Positions 11,524 through 22,324 of a stretch of DNA of 64,000 bases are shown piece by piece. The position numbers and the translations under genes are program-made. The notes beneath the pieces are model-generated. The model was not told where the DNA came from. It made no database searches and saw nothing but the letters and a program-made list of their open reading frames with translations. Origin of the DNA: Chrysogorgia sp. JL179-B06 (taxonomy: Eukaryota; Cnidaria; Anthozoa; Scleralcyonacea; Chrysogorgiidae). Location: the NCBI GenBank assembly GCA_035772405.1, contig JAYKKM010000080.1, positions 248,001 through 312,000 on the forward strand. The letters run 5' to 3'. The stretch's first letter is position 1; each line of letters starts with the position of its first letter.

Positions 11524-11744
11524 TATAGCTGTTGGCTATGAGCTCATGCGACTCGAGCACATGGTATAATTGTTAATTATCTTAACTGTGGACGATAAAT
11601 TTGGTTCTGTAATAATTAACAACTGAAGTTTTAGCATTAATCATTACATTTCGTTGATCTCTATTCACAGAACAGTAATAAACCCTATTCACCCAATAAC
11701 CCAAATGCCCTCAAATAGTGCAGTTGTTAAAAGGTGAATTGTGC

Positions 11745-12325
11745 GCTTTATGATACAAGCATGAAACTTGGCAAGTAGATAGAGTTACTAGTGCTGATGA
11801 TTTGCTGATATAGAGACAACACGGATTTTTTCCTGGTTGCCACAAAATCGAGTTTTTCTTCCAATTTACCTATTAAAGTACTATCTTATAAAAAGGTGAA
11901 AATTCGAAGTTCAATTTTAGCGAATATCACCTGTATCATTAGAAAGTTCGCAAAAAACTATAGCACGTTGTACGATTTTCCAAGCTCGTTTTGAGTTACA
12001 GAAGGCTAAACCCACTAAAAAAGCATTTTGCGGCATTTTCCACATTTATGAGCGTTAATAACTCAAAATAGGCTTAGAAAATCGTCCTACCCGCTTGAAT
12101 GTCCTTCATATAGTTTTTTACGAACTTTCTAATGATATGGGTGATATTCGCTAAAAGAGAACTTTGAATTTTCATTTTTTTATAATATAGTACTTTAATA
12201 AGTAAATTGGAAGAAAAACTCGATTTTGTGGCAACCAGGAAGAAATCTGCGTTGCCTCTATATCAGAAAATCATCAGCACTAGTAACTCTATCTACTTGC
12301 CAAGTTTCATTCTTGTATCACAATA
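11745..12325. mobile_element. Large fold-back element (~580 bp)
   Basis: Inverted arms of about 250 bp: GCATGAAACTTGGCAAGTAG near 11759 mirrors CTACTTGCCAAGTTTCATTC near 12293, and GTGGCAACCAGGAAGAAATC near 12229 mirrors the sequence near 11828. No coding frame of note. It abuts the Crypton element, so insertions cluster here. Confidence 0.85.
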
Positions 12326-12356
12326 TATGTTAAATATATATATGTTATTTACCGGT

Positions 12357-14328
12357 TTGGAGAAATATTTCCCGAGGTCTCAAAAACGGCCCGAGGCCGC
12401 AGGCCGAGGGACGTTTTTGAGACCGAGGGAAATATTTCTCAATACGGACCGACCAAAACGGTAAATTATTTATTAATTTTTTTCCTCGAAGCGCATAATG
12501 CCCACACCCCTCCCCAGCGAATAAAAAATACAAACAGAGACGTCATTAAGAAGCCACTCAGCTTGTGACCAAATAAGGAAGTCACTTGACTGAACAGAAG
12601 AAGCATGTTTATTTCAAACGAGACAAAGCAAAAAAAGTTCGTTAACATATTGTTGGCATCTAACGTAATGGTTGCACAAAAACAACAACGAGTTCTTTAC
12701 AAAATGCTCGGATATTGCAACAAAAGTAAAAAGAGATGCAATTCAGTCCGATTCACTGTCATCACTAAGGATTACACGTCGTTTTTTGGCTGGTGTTGAA
12801 TCTTTGACGTGACCTTCGTTCGCCGCAGGATTGAGGAAAAAATTGAATGTACATCCTTCAATTTTTCCTATCGTTGCTCCAGAAAACATGCCCTCAACTG
12901 CTTCTTGGAAGCTGGATTGTGATGTTACAGTGGAGGCTTGATGCTTCTGTAAACTTCCAGACTGATCTGCAGTGACGGTGGAAGTGGCCATGGCTGAGCG
13001 ACTCAAGACCATTGACATTTTTCGCTGATGGCTAGCTGAAGCTGTCTTATAGGCATCCAGGCTTTTCAAATTCTTATGCCCACTCAGTTGAGCCACGTAG
13101 TTCTCTGGAACATCAGCATCCATTAGACGGGAAATACATGTTTTTCTGACCGAGTGATTGCTGATATTACCTGGAAGATTAGCGGCTTTCGCAGCCTTCA
13201 CAAGAAACTTCCCGATTTCGTTTTTGCCCAGTGGAGCTTTGGTGTACCAGACCTGGCAGTCTGGTTTACGACGGTGGTTAATAGCCAAGTAGAATGGCGA
13301 ATCAGGCTTTTTCATCTCGTCTGGTCGATGGCTGGCGAACAATTGAACGGGACAACGCTCGTTCTGGGTTGCTTGGGCTGTTGGATTAAAAGCTCTCTGA
13401 TGTTGACCGTCGCCGTGTCTTGTCTTGGATCCCCGTTCGGCTTTCCATATCAACACCTCGCTGCTAGTTTCCGGGTCCTTTCCAAGAGCTATGTCTCCCC
13501 ATTTTAATCTTCTGGATTCGTCACGAGCTCTGAATCCAAAATGAAGGGAAAGAACCCACCAAACTGTCCTTTGGAGAACTTCTGGTTCATGGTTACCAAA
13601 CAAACCGGTTTCAAAAAGGAGGTCTTCTTCTGCCATCGTCAACTCTCTTGCTGCTTGTGGTCGGTTCCCTTTGGCGTGTTGCTGCACCAGTTCTCTTTTC
13701 CTTGCTAAAAGGACCTCTCTAGCCTTATTGAATTCTTGGTCTTGGAATAAATTTAAACTTGAATTTTTATAATTTAAATATCTCTGTAAGCTTCTCTGAA
13801 AGTCACTGAGGGAGGAAGGTTCGTAAACTTGACCATTTTTCTTTCGTACATTCATAAAAAATTTGGAAACCAGGATATTTAACTCTTTAGCAGGTATAGC
13901 TTCAATTTCTCTTGTCTCATTTATCGATATAAAGTACCGTTTTACAACATTAATATCGTATGTTGTCTTCTTTGTTGTGTTTTCTGGTCGCTGTCTTTCA
14001 ATAAACCTTTGAATTTCGTCAATATCCTCGCTTGTGTTTTGGTCCTCAACTGCAGTATTAAAAGTCGATAAAGCAACGTCTGTACTTTTACCTTCGTTAG
14101 AGTGAACAGTGAAGTCTTCTGTTGGATAATAATAATTCACTGTCACTGTGTTCGCTTTCGTTTGAGTACATTTTATAATTTTTACGAATTTTTTAAAGGG
14201 CGGCCTTTAAAACATTTAAAAAACTTTTTGCGTTGGGATTTAAAATTCGCGCGGTCCGTACGCTCTCATACGGACCGCTCGTTAGCCAATCAGAAAGCGG
14301 GATTTGGTAGGATACGGACCGGAAAAAA
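12357..14328 (-). mobile_element. Crypton-type transposon, apparently full length
   Basis: The element begins with a ~90-bp imperfect palindrome (GGAGAAATATTTCCCGAGGT … mirror) and ends with repeated ATACGGACCG words (14271-14326). The same two ends, with the interior deleted, occur at 28370-28763; this comparison sets the borders. A single gene (12743-14146, minus strand) encodes a DUF3504-like tyrosine recombinase. No clear terminal inverted repeats link the two ends, as expected for Cryptons. Confidence 0.75.
12743..14146 (-). CDS. Crypton-like tyrosine recombinase (DUF3504-type)
   Basis: An intact 467-aa protein. An N-terminal SAM-like DNA-binding part (about residues 40-150, with TYDINVVKRYF and IPAKELNILVSKFF) precedes a catalytic tyrosine-recombinase domain. 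Catalytic candidates: Arg in HFGFRARDESRRLKWGDI, the HxxR box in NHSVRKTCISRL, and His/Tyr in LSGHKNLKSLDAY. This R…HxxR…H…Y order is the tyrosine recombinase signature, and the spacing resembles DUF3504/Crypton proteins, which cut and rejoin DNA through a Tyr-linked intermediate. The C-terminal tail has a basic patch (PAKKRRV), a likely nuclear signal, and an acidic end. The frame lacks stops, so the copy may be young or active. An alternative is a domesticated host gene, but the flanking element ends argue for a mobile copy. The gene lies inside the intron between the 10343 and 15896 exons, on the opposite strand. Confidence 0.85.
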   Translation of the reverse strand: MTVNYYYPTEDFTVHSNEGKSTDVALSTFNTAVEDQNTSEDIDEIQRFIERQRPENTTKKTTYDINVVKRYFISINETREIEAIPAKELNILVSKFFMNVRKKNGQVYEPSSLSDFQRSLQRYLNYKNSSLNLFQDQEFNKAREVLLARKRELVQQHAKGNRPQAARELTMAEEDLLFETGLFGNHEPEVLQRTVWWVLSLHFGFRARDESRRLKWGDIALGKDPETSSEVLIWKAERGSKTRHGDGQHQRAFNPTAQATQNERCPVQLFASHRPDEMKKPDSPFYLAINHRRKPDCQVWYTKAPLGKNEIGKFLVKAAKAANLPGNISNHSVRKTCISRLMDADVPENYVAQLSGHKNLKSLDAYKTASASHQRKMSMVLSRSAMATSTVTADQSGSLQKHQASTVTSQSSFQEAVEGMFSGATIGKIEGCTFNFFLNPAANEGHVKDSTPAKKRRVILSDDSESD

Positions 14329-14342
14329 ATAAATAGAGGATA

Positions 14343-14478
14343 TTTCACGGTGGCGCGGAAATATGACTTTTATTTTCGAGTGGTGAAAACAATATTTTAC
14401 GAACGAGCGCAGCGAGTGAGTAAAATATTGTTTTCAACACGAGAAAATAAAAGTCATATTTCCAAAGCCACCGTGAAA
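14343..14478. mobile_element. Fold-back MITE inserted in a second Crypton fragment
   Basis: The arms TTTCACGGTGGC and GCCACCGTGAAA extend inward through AAATATGACTTTTATTTTC and its inverse to a small loop containing GAGCGCAGCGAGTG. The element interrupts a Crypton-like reading frame on its right side. Confidence 0.8.
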
Positions 14479-14483
14479 TGTTC

Positions 14484-14692
14484 TTTTTATTATATGGATA
14501 AAAGTTCAAGATTTTTTGTAGCTCACCGTACGGCAACAATGTTATGTCTCTCGGCTCGTTTATCGAGGATAAATAGTCGCTGAAGATCGCCAAATCGGAC
14601 TTAGTCTTTCTTTTTTTGTTCTCATTTTCATTTTCTTCAGAAAACCTTGCCAAATCAGCGTCGGAAACATCGACAAAATGTCGAGAAGTTGC
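14484..14692 (-). pseudogene. N-terminal fragment of a second Crypton-like recombinase
   Basis: Reading down from the ATG at 14692 gives MATSRHFVDVSDADLARF, then KTKSDLAIFSDYLSSI, then LLPYGELQKILNFY. This lines up with the N-terminal region of the 467-aa protein (TTYDINVVKRYF … IPAKELNILVSKFF), but the sequence is quite different, so it is another family member. The frame runs into the fold-back MITE at about 14478 and the catalytic domain is absent. A splice donor-like GGTGAG lies inside, so an exon boundary cannot be excluded. Confidence 0.6.
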
Positions 14693-14895
14693 CATATTGT
14701 ATATCCAAAACAGAAAGGGCAAAATGGCGGGAATTAGCGTGGGTCCCGCGCGAGACGTTCCCGCGTAAGATATGACTTCATATCACACTACCGTAAAATA
14801 CGGAATATATCAGTGGCATATTTTACGGTATTTTACTCATAACCATATAATAAATATATTTAACCGCGGGTTATTGATATGGTTATATACCGCGG

Positions 14896-15020
14896 GTTTT
14901 CTCTCGCCCGCCCGTTTTCTCTCGCCCGCCCATTTTCTCTCGCCCGCCCGTTTTCTCTCGCCCGCCCGTTTTCTCTCGCCCACCCGTTTTCTCTCGCCCG
15001 CCCGTTTTCTCTCGCCCACC
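14896..15020. repeat. 17-bp GC-rich minisatellite (seven units)
   Basis: The unit GTTTTCTCTCGCCCGCC repeats about seven times in an otherwise AT-rich region. The complementary strand is rich in GGGCGGGCGAG and could form G-quadruplexes. Confidence 0.9.
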
Positions 15021-15145
15021 GCATACAACAATTTATTGTTGAAACCAAAACATAAACCCGTCTTGAAACAAACTTAACCCGTCTCAAATAAACCCGTCTC
15101 GAAACAAACCCGTCTCAAAACACTAAGAGGCAGACTTGGAGCAAG

Positions 15146-15316
15146 TCTAATATTTCTATAATTTTATATTGTATAATTTTATATGTATAATTTTATATAA
15201 TTTTATATAATATTATATGTATAATTTTATATAATTTTATATGTATAATTTTATATAATTTTATATGTATAATTTTATATAATTTTATATAATTTTCGCA
15301 TGTATAATTTTATATT
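15146..15316. repeat. AT-rich tandem repeat (TATAATTTTATA type)
   Basis: Units TATAATTTTATA and TGTATAATTTTATA repeat about ten times. Confidence 0.85.
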
Positions 15317-15895
15317 TTTGTACAGTGTCCCCAATTAGTGGTTTGTCACTGCTACTACTTCATTGACACTGAAATAAAGTTTTTATTTTATTATTATTAT
15401 TTTTGACATGGATAACGGTTTTTTATCGTTCGGTAAGAGGAAAATACTGTTGGCATTGCTTGTTTTGGTCGCTTTTGGCATTGCTTGTTTTTATTAGATC
15501 GAATACATTACCAAATAAATGACAAAATATAATTTTGTTTATCCAAACCCTCCATTTATCTTTATTTTTGAAAAAGCCCACCAGGAGTTCGATTACATCC
15601 CCTATATAGCGATTATGCAGTAATTTTGTCATGCATATTATAAGGCTTATAACCACTGCAGCTTATAACAACTTTACCGCAAAAGTGGTCAAACCAATAT
15701 GACTTTATTTTTGCCGCACGTGAACAATTAGTTACTCGACCCAATCCTATTGTAGAGATCAGTGTAGATTAAACTGATAAAATTACAGCATTAGCAAAGA
15801 TTTTGTTTGTTTCAAAAGAAACCTAGACAACTGAATTTTCATTGAAAAAATCCAAACTTGTTTTAACTGTTGCTATATATTGTTTCTCCTTTCAG

Positions 15896-16001
15896 AAACT
15901 TCATCTCCCCCCTGATATTTCCGAGACTGCAAATGACACTCGAAAGGAACAGCTTTCCTTGAATACCGGGACATATTCTTGTACACAATCTCTGGGTGGG
16001 A
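15896..16001 (+). CDS. Internal exon 3 of 3 of the unidentified host gene
   Basis: Strong splice sites: acceptor TGTTTCTCCTTTCAG and donor GGGA|GTAAGT. The 106-nt segment opens on a codon boundary, matching the phase-0 end of the 10343-10449 exon, and leaves one base (phase 1). It encodes 35 residues including KLHLPPDISETANDTRKEQ and TGTYSCTQSLGG. It is polar and probably flexible. No family is recognised. The three exons together give about 107 residues. Confidence 0.6.
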
Positions 16002-16163
16002 GTAAGTTAGACTTCTAAGAATTAATCTATAAGAATTAAGCTACAAGAAAGCTATAGTGAAGCAGTTTTGCGATTTTCGTAAAAACACTGTCTGTTAAGT
16101 GATATCGAAACCCAGTTGACTATCTCGCCTCAGGAATTATGAGCGAACAATCTAGCGCATAGC

Positions 16164-16272
16164 TCAAACGCCGAACTTTAACATGTGCTGAATCTAATAC
16201 AAATATTGTCACAAACAATGGATCTCGATCATTGTTATTAGAGTCGACACATGAAAAGTTCGGCGTTTGAAC
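16164..16272. mobile_element. Small palindromic element
   Basis: TCAAACGCCGAACTTTAACATG near 16164 and its inverse CATGAAAAGTTCGGCGTTTGA near 16251 form the arms. A third, direct copy starts near 16301 (CAAACGTCGAACTTTAACAT). Confidence 0.7.
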
Positions 16273-16764
16273 TACGCCTCAGGCCTCTTTCAAACGTCGA
16301 ACTTTAACATGTTCCAAATCTAATGTAAACAAAACGCTCTATTGAGCGTTTAGTCGCTGGGGTTATTAAAATAGAGGTCTATTCTGTGCTAGACGCCAGC
16401 ATAGATTTCAGTAGAAATTTATTGATATATTTATGTATTAACAGAAGAAAATCCACTTAAAATATCGTCCTAAGTTATAAAATCCCAACTGAATTATCGA
16501 GTTGACAATAATGTTTTTGTCAGAAAATATAAGAGCTATATACACCATATCTCCCCGAAATTAAATGGTATGTAGTTATATGGGGTCACTAGTTCCCTAG
16601 TCCAAACATATTTTACTTTTGGGTGTATCCACCTTGGATTAATCCCTATTCTATTGGCAACAAAAAAGTACTTTTTCGATCAAAGTACGTAACTTAAATA
16701 GCCAGAATATAGTAGTTTGAGGTTGTAAAAATGCTCGTAAAGCGTATTAATTACACTGTCAAAT

Positions 16765-17062
16765 CATTGTCCGCCATCTTGGATGTATTTTCAACATGCG
16801 TGTGACGTCACAATCAGGCTAAAGCGAAATTTTTATCTGGCCATCCATCCATTTATAAGTTTGAAACTCGATTTTTGTGAATGCATGTCTTCCTTTTTCA
16901 ATTGAACCACACCATTTTAAAAAACATTCCGCGGAAACTCGACTACCCACACAGTAGTTTCATCAGGTTTACCCCGGGTGTGAGGTCACCAACTTTCCAG
17001 TTAGTTAGGCAAAGTATTACAACAAGTATTACAACAAAATGGCGGATGACAAAATTAGTGCT
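16765..17062. mobile_element. Fold-back element related to 4690-5391
   Basis: GTCCGCCATCTTGGATG and AAAATGGCGGATGAC form opposite ends. The interior, including CATCAGGTTTACCC and TTCCGCGGAA, matches 5030-5250 in inverse orientation. Confidence 0.65.
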
Positions 17063-17707
17063 GTTCACTGATCTCAAAAATAGGACTGGATTGAGCTTTC
17101 TATTGTATCTGATGAGCTGATTTTGAAGCTTGCATATTTGCATAATGTAAATTGACGAGAGATCATTAGAAACTTCGAGTTTACAAGCAAATCAAACTGT
17201 GACGCTCGCGAAATAGGTTTAGTGTCTGGCCAATATAGTTTCTTTGTTAACAGTAAATGCACAAAATCTTGAACCTAATTTAACGTCTCATATTAGGCTT
17301 CTCTCACTGGATAATTAGAGCCAACGGCGGCCATTACTAAGGGACCAAAGTCGCATGAGTAAATCTGTAGGTAGGCCATGAATCGTTTTACCCAGTAATT
17401 TGAAAAATGCCTTCTGGTCCTCTTTATAGTAAAATTATTTTATTTTGTCGATGGTAAGAGCATATAACCCAACAAAAAACCTCATAGGATCCTCAGTTGG
17501 TCCCTTAGTAATGGCGGACTTCCGGCTTCATTTTCTGAACAATAGTTGCTCGATCCAGTCTTCTTTCGAGATCAGTGGTGTTGTTATTTTGTGCAAGAGT
17601 AGTTTTGTTTACTTGGATTATACCTTCGTTAGACTGTTTGTTAATCAGAAAGTCAAAAATTGGAATTTGTGATTTATATTGCCAATGTCCTTTAACTGTG
17701 TTAGTCT

Positions 17708-18372
17708 CGGGGTGATATCCGCATTGCGTTGGTGACCTCACATAATCATTACTTACTATTTATTATCGGGGAGATACCCACTTTGTGTGGTGACCTCATA
17801 TAATTTCTACTTACTACTTAATTTCGGGGAGATCTCCACTTTGTGTGGTGACCGCATATGACTTCTACTGCTTTATTATCTGGTAGATACCCACATTGTG
17901 TGGTGACCCTATACAGTGTGTATCAAAAAAAAATGAACCCTTAGAAAACGGTCTTATACTCCTGGGAAATTAAAAACACGGTCTTAGATAACAAGATAAC
18001 TTGTAAACGAGACTTGTAAATTTACAAGATAACTTGTAAACGTATAAAGAGCATAACTGCAAAGAAACGTTAATATATTTAACATGTTTCTTTGCAGTTA
18101 TGCTCCTTCGTACGATTACAAGTTATCTTAATCTCCCAGGTGTATTAAGACCGTGTTTTTTATTTCCCAGGAGTATAAGACCGTTTTCTAAGGGTTCATA
18201 TTTTTTTTATACCCACGTTGTGTGGTGTCAACACATACATTTCTACTGCTTAATTTTATATATACTGTTTTTAACTTTGGGAAAATACCAACCTTGTGTG
18301 GTGACGCGTCGTATAATTCCTTTGCTTATCTTGCTTTACTTTTTGTGGAGGTATCCACTGTGGTGACCCTAT
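17708..18372. repeat. ~58-bp tandem repeat, about seven units, interrupted
   Basis: Each unit contains GGGGAGATACCCACTTTGTG and TGGTGACC. Four units precede and three follow a palindromic element inserted at 17914-18210. Unit length varies from 56 to 68 bp. Confidence 0.85.
17914..18210. mobile_element. Mariner-like palindromic MITE
   Basis: The left end CAGTGTGTATCAAAAAAAAA and ATGAACCCTTAGAAAACGGT mirror the right end near 18178-18210. The poly-A-containing end resembles mariner MITEs; the left junction follows TA. It splits the tandem array at a repeat boundary. Confidence 0.7.
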
Positions 18373-18463
18373 TTTAAATAAGGTAGCTTGATCTGAATTT
18401 ATCTCTAACCAGAGTACCGTTACACTATTACTTATTGCATTTCTCTGAGCCCAATATTACAAA

Positions 18464-19768
18464 TTATTATACACTCACACAGAATCCACCAATCAATTGT
18501 CTCTATTAGCATCACGTGGCAGCCCAATATTTTACGATGTAGGACAGCTACATATTGGGCAGTAACCTTTGGACTGTTTACGCGGGCTGTTCACGTGCAA
18601 AGCAACGTCACTCGCGTGCCTTTTATCTAAATCGAAATTGCATTGGTTGAAGTACTTCTCGCGGAACGTGATGTGTTTTTCCGAATTTTTTTTTTATTCT
18701 TTTTGACGACCAGCAACCTTTCTCGACTCAAATATTATTACTTATTGCGTTCCTCTGAGCCCAATATTACAAAATATTTAAGTCGAGAATTCAATATTGG
18801 GCGAGACCGAAGGTCGAGCCTAATATTGCAAATCGAGACTTAAATATTTTGTAATATTGGGCGAAGATGAATCCAATAGGCGTTTTATTATATCGAACAA
18901 AATATCTTAAAGTGCCACTACGATGAAAATTTACCCCCGTCTTTTATATTTTCTTTAGCATAGAATAGTATTTCAGGGTCGAAAGTGATCATTGATGTAA
19001 AAAAAACGTATTTTGAGCTCTGAAATCACTATTATTTAGGCCACCATTACTAAAAACGTGTTCCAAGTGAGCCCGCAATTTCAAAAGGTAATATTGTTTG
19101 TGACGTCAAATTCTCAATGCTACGCCTGAATTTCAGTCGAGGTTACTTGTTTTCATGTTTTATTCGAGAAGTAGATGAAATGTTCAGCCTTTCAGACGAA
19201 GAATTTGAAAAAACGACCTTGATTTACTTGAAGAATTAGCCATGTTGAGTCTTCGCGTTGAGAATCTGACATCACTTCGTTATGCTGGTCAGGAACATGA
19301 ACAATTAATGGCGGACATAACAACTCCAGATTCGGAGTCAGAAAAATAATACTTGCCATCGTCGAATCGCAAAACGGTTTCGACCGAGTAATATTTAGAA
19401 GCTCTGCTTTATAAATACGTAAAAATATCGATAGGTAAAAATTTGATCGTAGTGGCACTTTAACATAAAGATGTTTCTTCGCACGTAAACAGTCAAAAGG
19501 CTGTTGGTCGTCAAAATTAAAGAATAATAAAAAGACTCGAAAAAACACATCACGTTCCGCGAGAAAGTACTTCAACCAATGAAATTTCGATTTAGATAAA
19601 AGGCACGTGAGTGACGTTGCTTTGCACGTGAACAGCCCGTGTAAACAGTCCAAAGGTTACTGCCCAATATGTAGCTGTCCTACATCGTAAAATATTGGAC
19701 TGCCACGTGATGCTAATACAGACAGTTGATTGGTGGATTATATGTGAGGGTATAATGTCTTACAAATG
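18464..19768. mobile_element. Transposon with ~250-bp terminal inverted repeats
   Basis: Arms 18470-18715 and 19505-19757 are inverse copies, for example AACGTGATGTGTTTTTCCGA near 18665 against AAAAACACATCACGTTCCGC near 19540, and CAATCAATTG/CAGTTGATTG near the tips. TTACAAAT flanks both sides, compatible with an 8-bp target duplication, although the left copy lies in a block that is itself duplicated. No transposase frame; the interior (18720-19500) includes a duplicated GAGCCCAATATTACAAA block. Confidence 0.75.
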
Positions 19769-19799
19769 GCTAAAGGGATGACTTAAAAGTACATTTCTA

Positions 19800-19882
19800 T
19801 TTTTGTCGTATCTTTATTTTGGTTAGGATTACCTGCGGTTAGGGTTAGGTTTAAGGTTATAATCAAGGTTAGGGTTAGGAAA
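19800..19882. repeat. Degenerate TTAGGG-like stretch
   Basis: GGTTAGGGTTAGGTTTAAGG and GGTTAGGGTTAGGAAAC sit within a block of G/T-rich words. This is an interstitial telomere-like sequence. Confidence 0.6.
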
Positions 19883-19892
19883 CTAAAAACTA

Positions 19893-20113
19893 ACTTTTAT
19901 TTATACTGGATAACCCTATCAGTTATTAAACTGTTCTCCTTAGAGGTCCAGTAAGGGCCACCCTCATTGGTCCAGTGTTATTACAGGAGGAAACCGGAGT
20001 ATCCGGAGAAAACCTGCGGTGTTTGGTAGAGTCAAACTGGAAGTTCTCTTCTCACTTGCAGCCAAGGCGAAATCAGTAACCACTGCACAGAGCAGGAATC
20101 GAACCGGGGTTCA
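19893..20113 (-). mobile_element. tRNA-derived SINE, minus strand, 5'-truncated
   Basis: The minus strand begins near 20113 with CCCCGGTTCGATTCCTGC, a consensus pol III B box (GGTTCGATTCC). A body containing TTTTCTCCGGATACTCCGGT follows, then a 3' end shared with 4414-4475. No A box remains before the junction with the LINE at 20114. Confidence 0.7.
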
Positions 20114-20792
20114 GTGCAGAGGTGAAACTTAACTTTACTAAGTCATGGGAGTTGGTAGTTCATAGCAATATATCCAATCCTCTGCCTGACCCTTTACCCA
20201 GTATAACTCGTAAGAATTGGCTTAAGATTTTAGGAGTAACCTTTCAGGAAAATCCTTGCAACTGGGATATTCAGTTTCAGAATATTATTTGTAGGGCTAG
20301 TAGTAGGATGTATATCATGCGAGTCTGTAAGTTCTATGGTTTTTCGGCTCAACAATTGGACTTGCTTTTCCATAGTCTTATAGTTTCATTACTAGTTTTT
20401 GGTATTGAAGTTTGGGGATGCGCATACTATAATAAGTATCTTAGCCAGATCGATAGGTTTCTTCATGGTGCTCATAAATATGGTTATATTTCTAAGGAAT
20501 TATCCATTATGGATATGTGTAATACTAGAGATAGGAAGCTCATGGAGAAGATTGAGAGCAGCCCCTGTCATGCTCTCACTGATCTGCTACCCATGAAACG
20601 TAAACGAATGCTGCGTAAGCGTGTACATGATTATATTCTCCCTATAGGGTGAGAACTGAACGCTTCAAACGATGTTTTGTAAATAGATATCTTTTCAATT
20701 CTTTATAAATATTGTATATCCATTTTTGTAAACTAGCACGTTTGTTGCTGGTACCGGATTATTCAATAAAGATTCATTCATTCATTCAGACA
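20114..20792 (+). mobile_element. CR1/Jockey-like LINE 3' fragment
   Basis: The frame 20122-20652 (176 aa) matches the region after the RT catalytic domain: WLKILGVTF, then LLFHSLIVSLLVFGIEVWG (the usual thumb/connection helix region), then KRMLRKRVHDYILP. A 3' UTR and (ATTC)n tail end the copy near 20790. The catalytic RT part is missing. Confidence 0.75.
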
Positions 20793-21477
20793 CGTGTGTT
20801 ACCCATCCCTTAGGATTGGTATTAGGATTAAACTAGTTCTTGAAAATGGAAGGTCCTTTTGAGTCATCGTCCCTTTTAGCTTTGTTCCGTGTCTTAAGTA
20901 AATGCCAGTTAATGCAGGGGCAACCTCGTGCAGCCTTTGGGATCGGCCGGTGACATGACACGCAGAATTTCTGTTGTTTTGATATAATAATTTATGTAGT
21001 TTTTGTCTTTGTTGATCTGAATAATCGATGAATGTATTAAACGCTCTGCAGACGTTCTCGTGCAATGCATGCATTGCCGTTGAAGCAAGTAGCGAGCATA
21101 ATTCATCATACATCATTATTATTTCATGTAAAATTCATGCATAATATCATGCATAATATCAGCCATTATATTTCTAATTCGCAGTAAAATTTAAAGGCGG
21201 GGAAAATTCTTAACATCCGGATATAGATAAATCCTACTCTTGTACAACGCAGAATGAATCCTAATCCTAATCCTACTCTTGTACAACGCATAATGCGTTA
21301 TTTTGATGCGCAGTCGACATTACGAACAGGCATATTAACTGGGTTTTAAAACAGGCCAATAAGATTGCAGAGTCGACCGCCTGATCCCAGGGTCATTTTC
21401 GTCGACCTTCCACCACAGAGGCAAAAAGCCCTGGGTACGAGGTTGTTAACGGGGTACTCAAGCCAAAATACAAATGA

Positions 21478-21640
21478 AGTTTATATGGAAGATCTTACTG
21501 ACTTTAGTGTATCCCCAAAGTTGCATTATTTCTATATCAAGTTAGTTAAGAAGATATGGCAGTTGAAGATGAAAATTCGAAGATTTTGACGCCATATTTG
21601 TTTTGAAAATATGGCGTCATTCAGTGTATTTTTATCGGCA
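21478..21640 (-). repeat. Inverted copy of the 4690-4850 repeat
   Basis: The minus strand carries CAAATATGGCGTC, ATCTTCTTAACT and ACTAAAGTCAGTAAGATCTT in the same order as 4727-4820. It provides a second empty version of the TTAA site occupied at 22780. Confidence 0.7.
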
Positions 21641-21789
21641 GTGGAGTTGTTTTGATGGCGTTCACATAGTGATAGCTGTTGCAAGTGATCTTTGGAGGAC
21701 AATTAGTTGAAATAAACTATTTAGTTCCTCATGCAGGAAAGTAAAGGAGCGTCTTAGGCATAATTAACAATTATTGGATGAGATGAAGC

Positions 21790-22300
21790 ATAGATAGATA
21801 GATAGATTGATCATTTTATTTAAACACGCTTACAACGTCAACAAAAGCTGGTTTCCACGAAGGGCGTGTACAACAATTAATACAAATAGAACAGTTAGAG
21901 TAACAATACTAAGTAGAAAGGTTAATAGATAGTAAAAAGCTAATACAAAATTGAATGTCTATATTTACATTTTTTATGACACAAGCATTATTTTATGACA
22001 TGAGTAGCAATTTTTTTTTCAAAGTAAACAGAGACTTGCTCTCCCTAATTTCTTTGGGCAATGAGTTCCATATAGATGCACCATCATACATGAAACTCTT
22101 TTTCATGCTATTTGTACGTGGTTTTGGCAAACAAATGCCAGATGAGATGTCTCGTAGATTGTAATTTAACACCTTGTATGTAAAAAAGTTTGTGAGACTC
22201 TTTGGTCCCATTTTATTTAAAATTTTATACATGGTCTTAGCTTTTGCTCTTTTTCTTTGTGCTTGAAGTGGTTTCCATCCCAAATCAATTTCATTACTCA
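21790..22300 (-). mobile_element. LINE 3' remnant, minus strand, with (CTAT)n tail
   Basis: Minus-strand translation gives GWKPLQAQRKRAKAKTMYKI, LNYNLRDISSGICLPKPRT and SFMYDGASIWNSLPKEIRES, the typical RT C-terminal tail of CR1/L2-type LINEs. It ends on (CTAT)n (plus-strand TAGATAGATAGA, 21790-21805). Confidence 0.8.
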
Positions 22301-22324
22301 TATTCACTATAATCCGAGATATCG

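Noticed and set aside
19800..19882. True interstitial telomere or chromosome end
   Set aside because: Only a few imperfect TTAGGG-like words; too short and degenerate.
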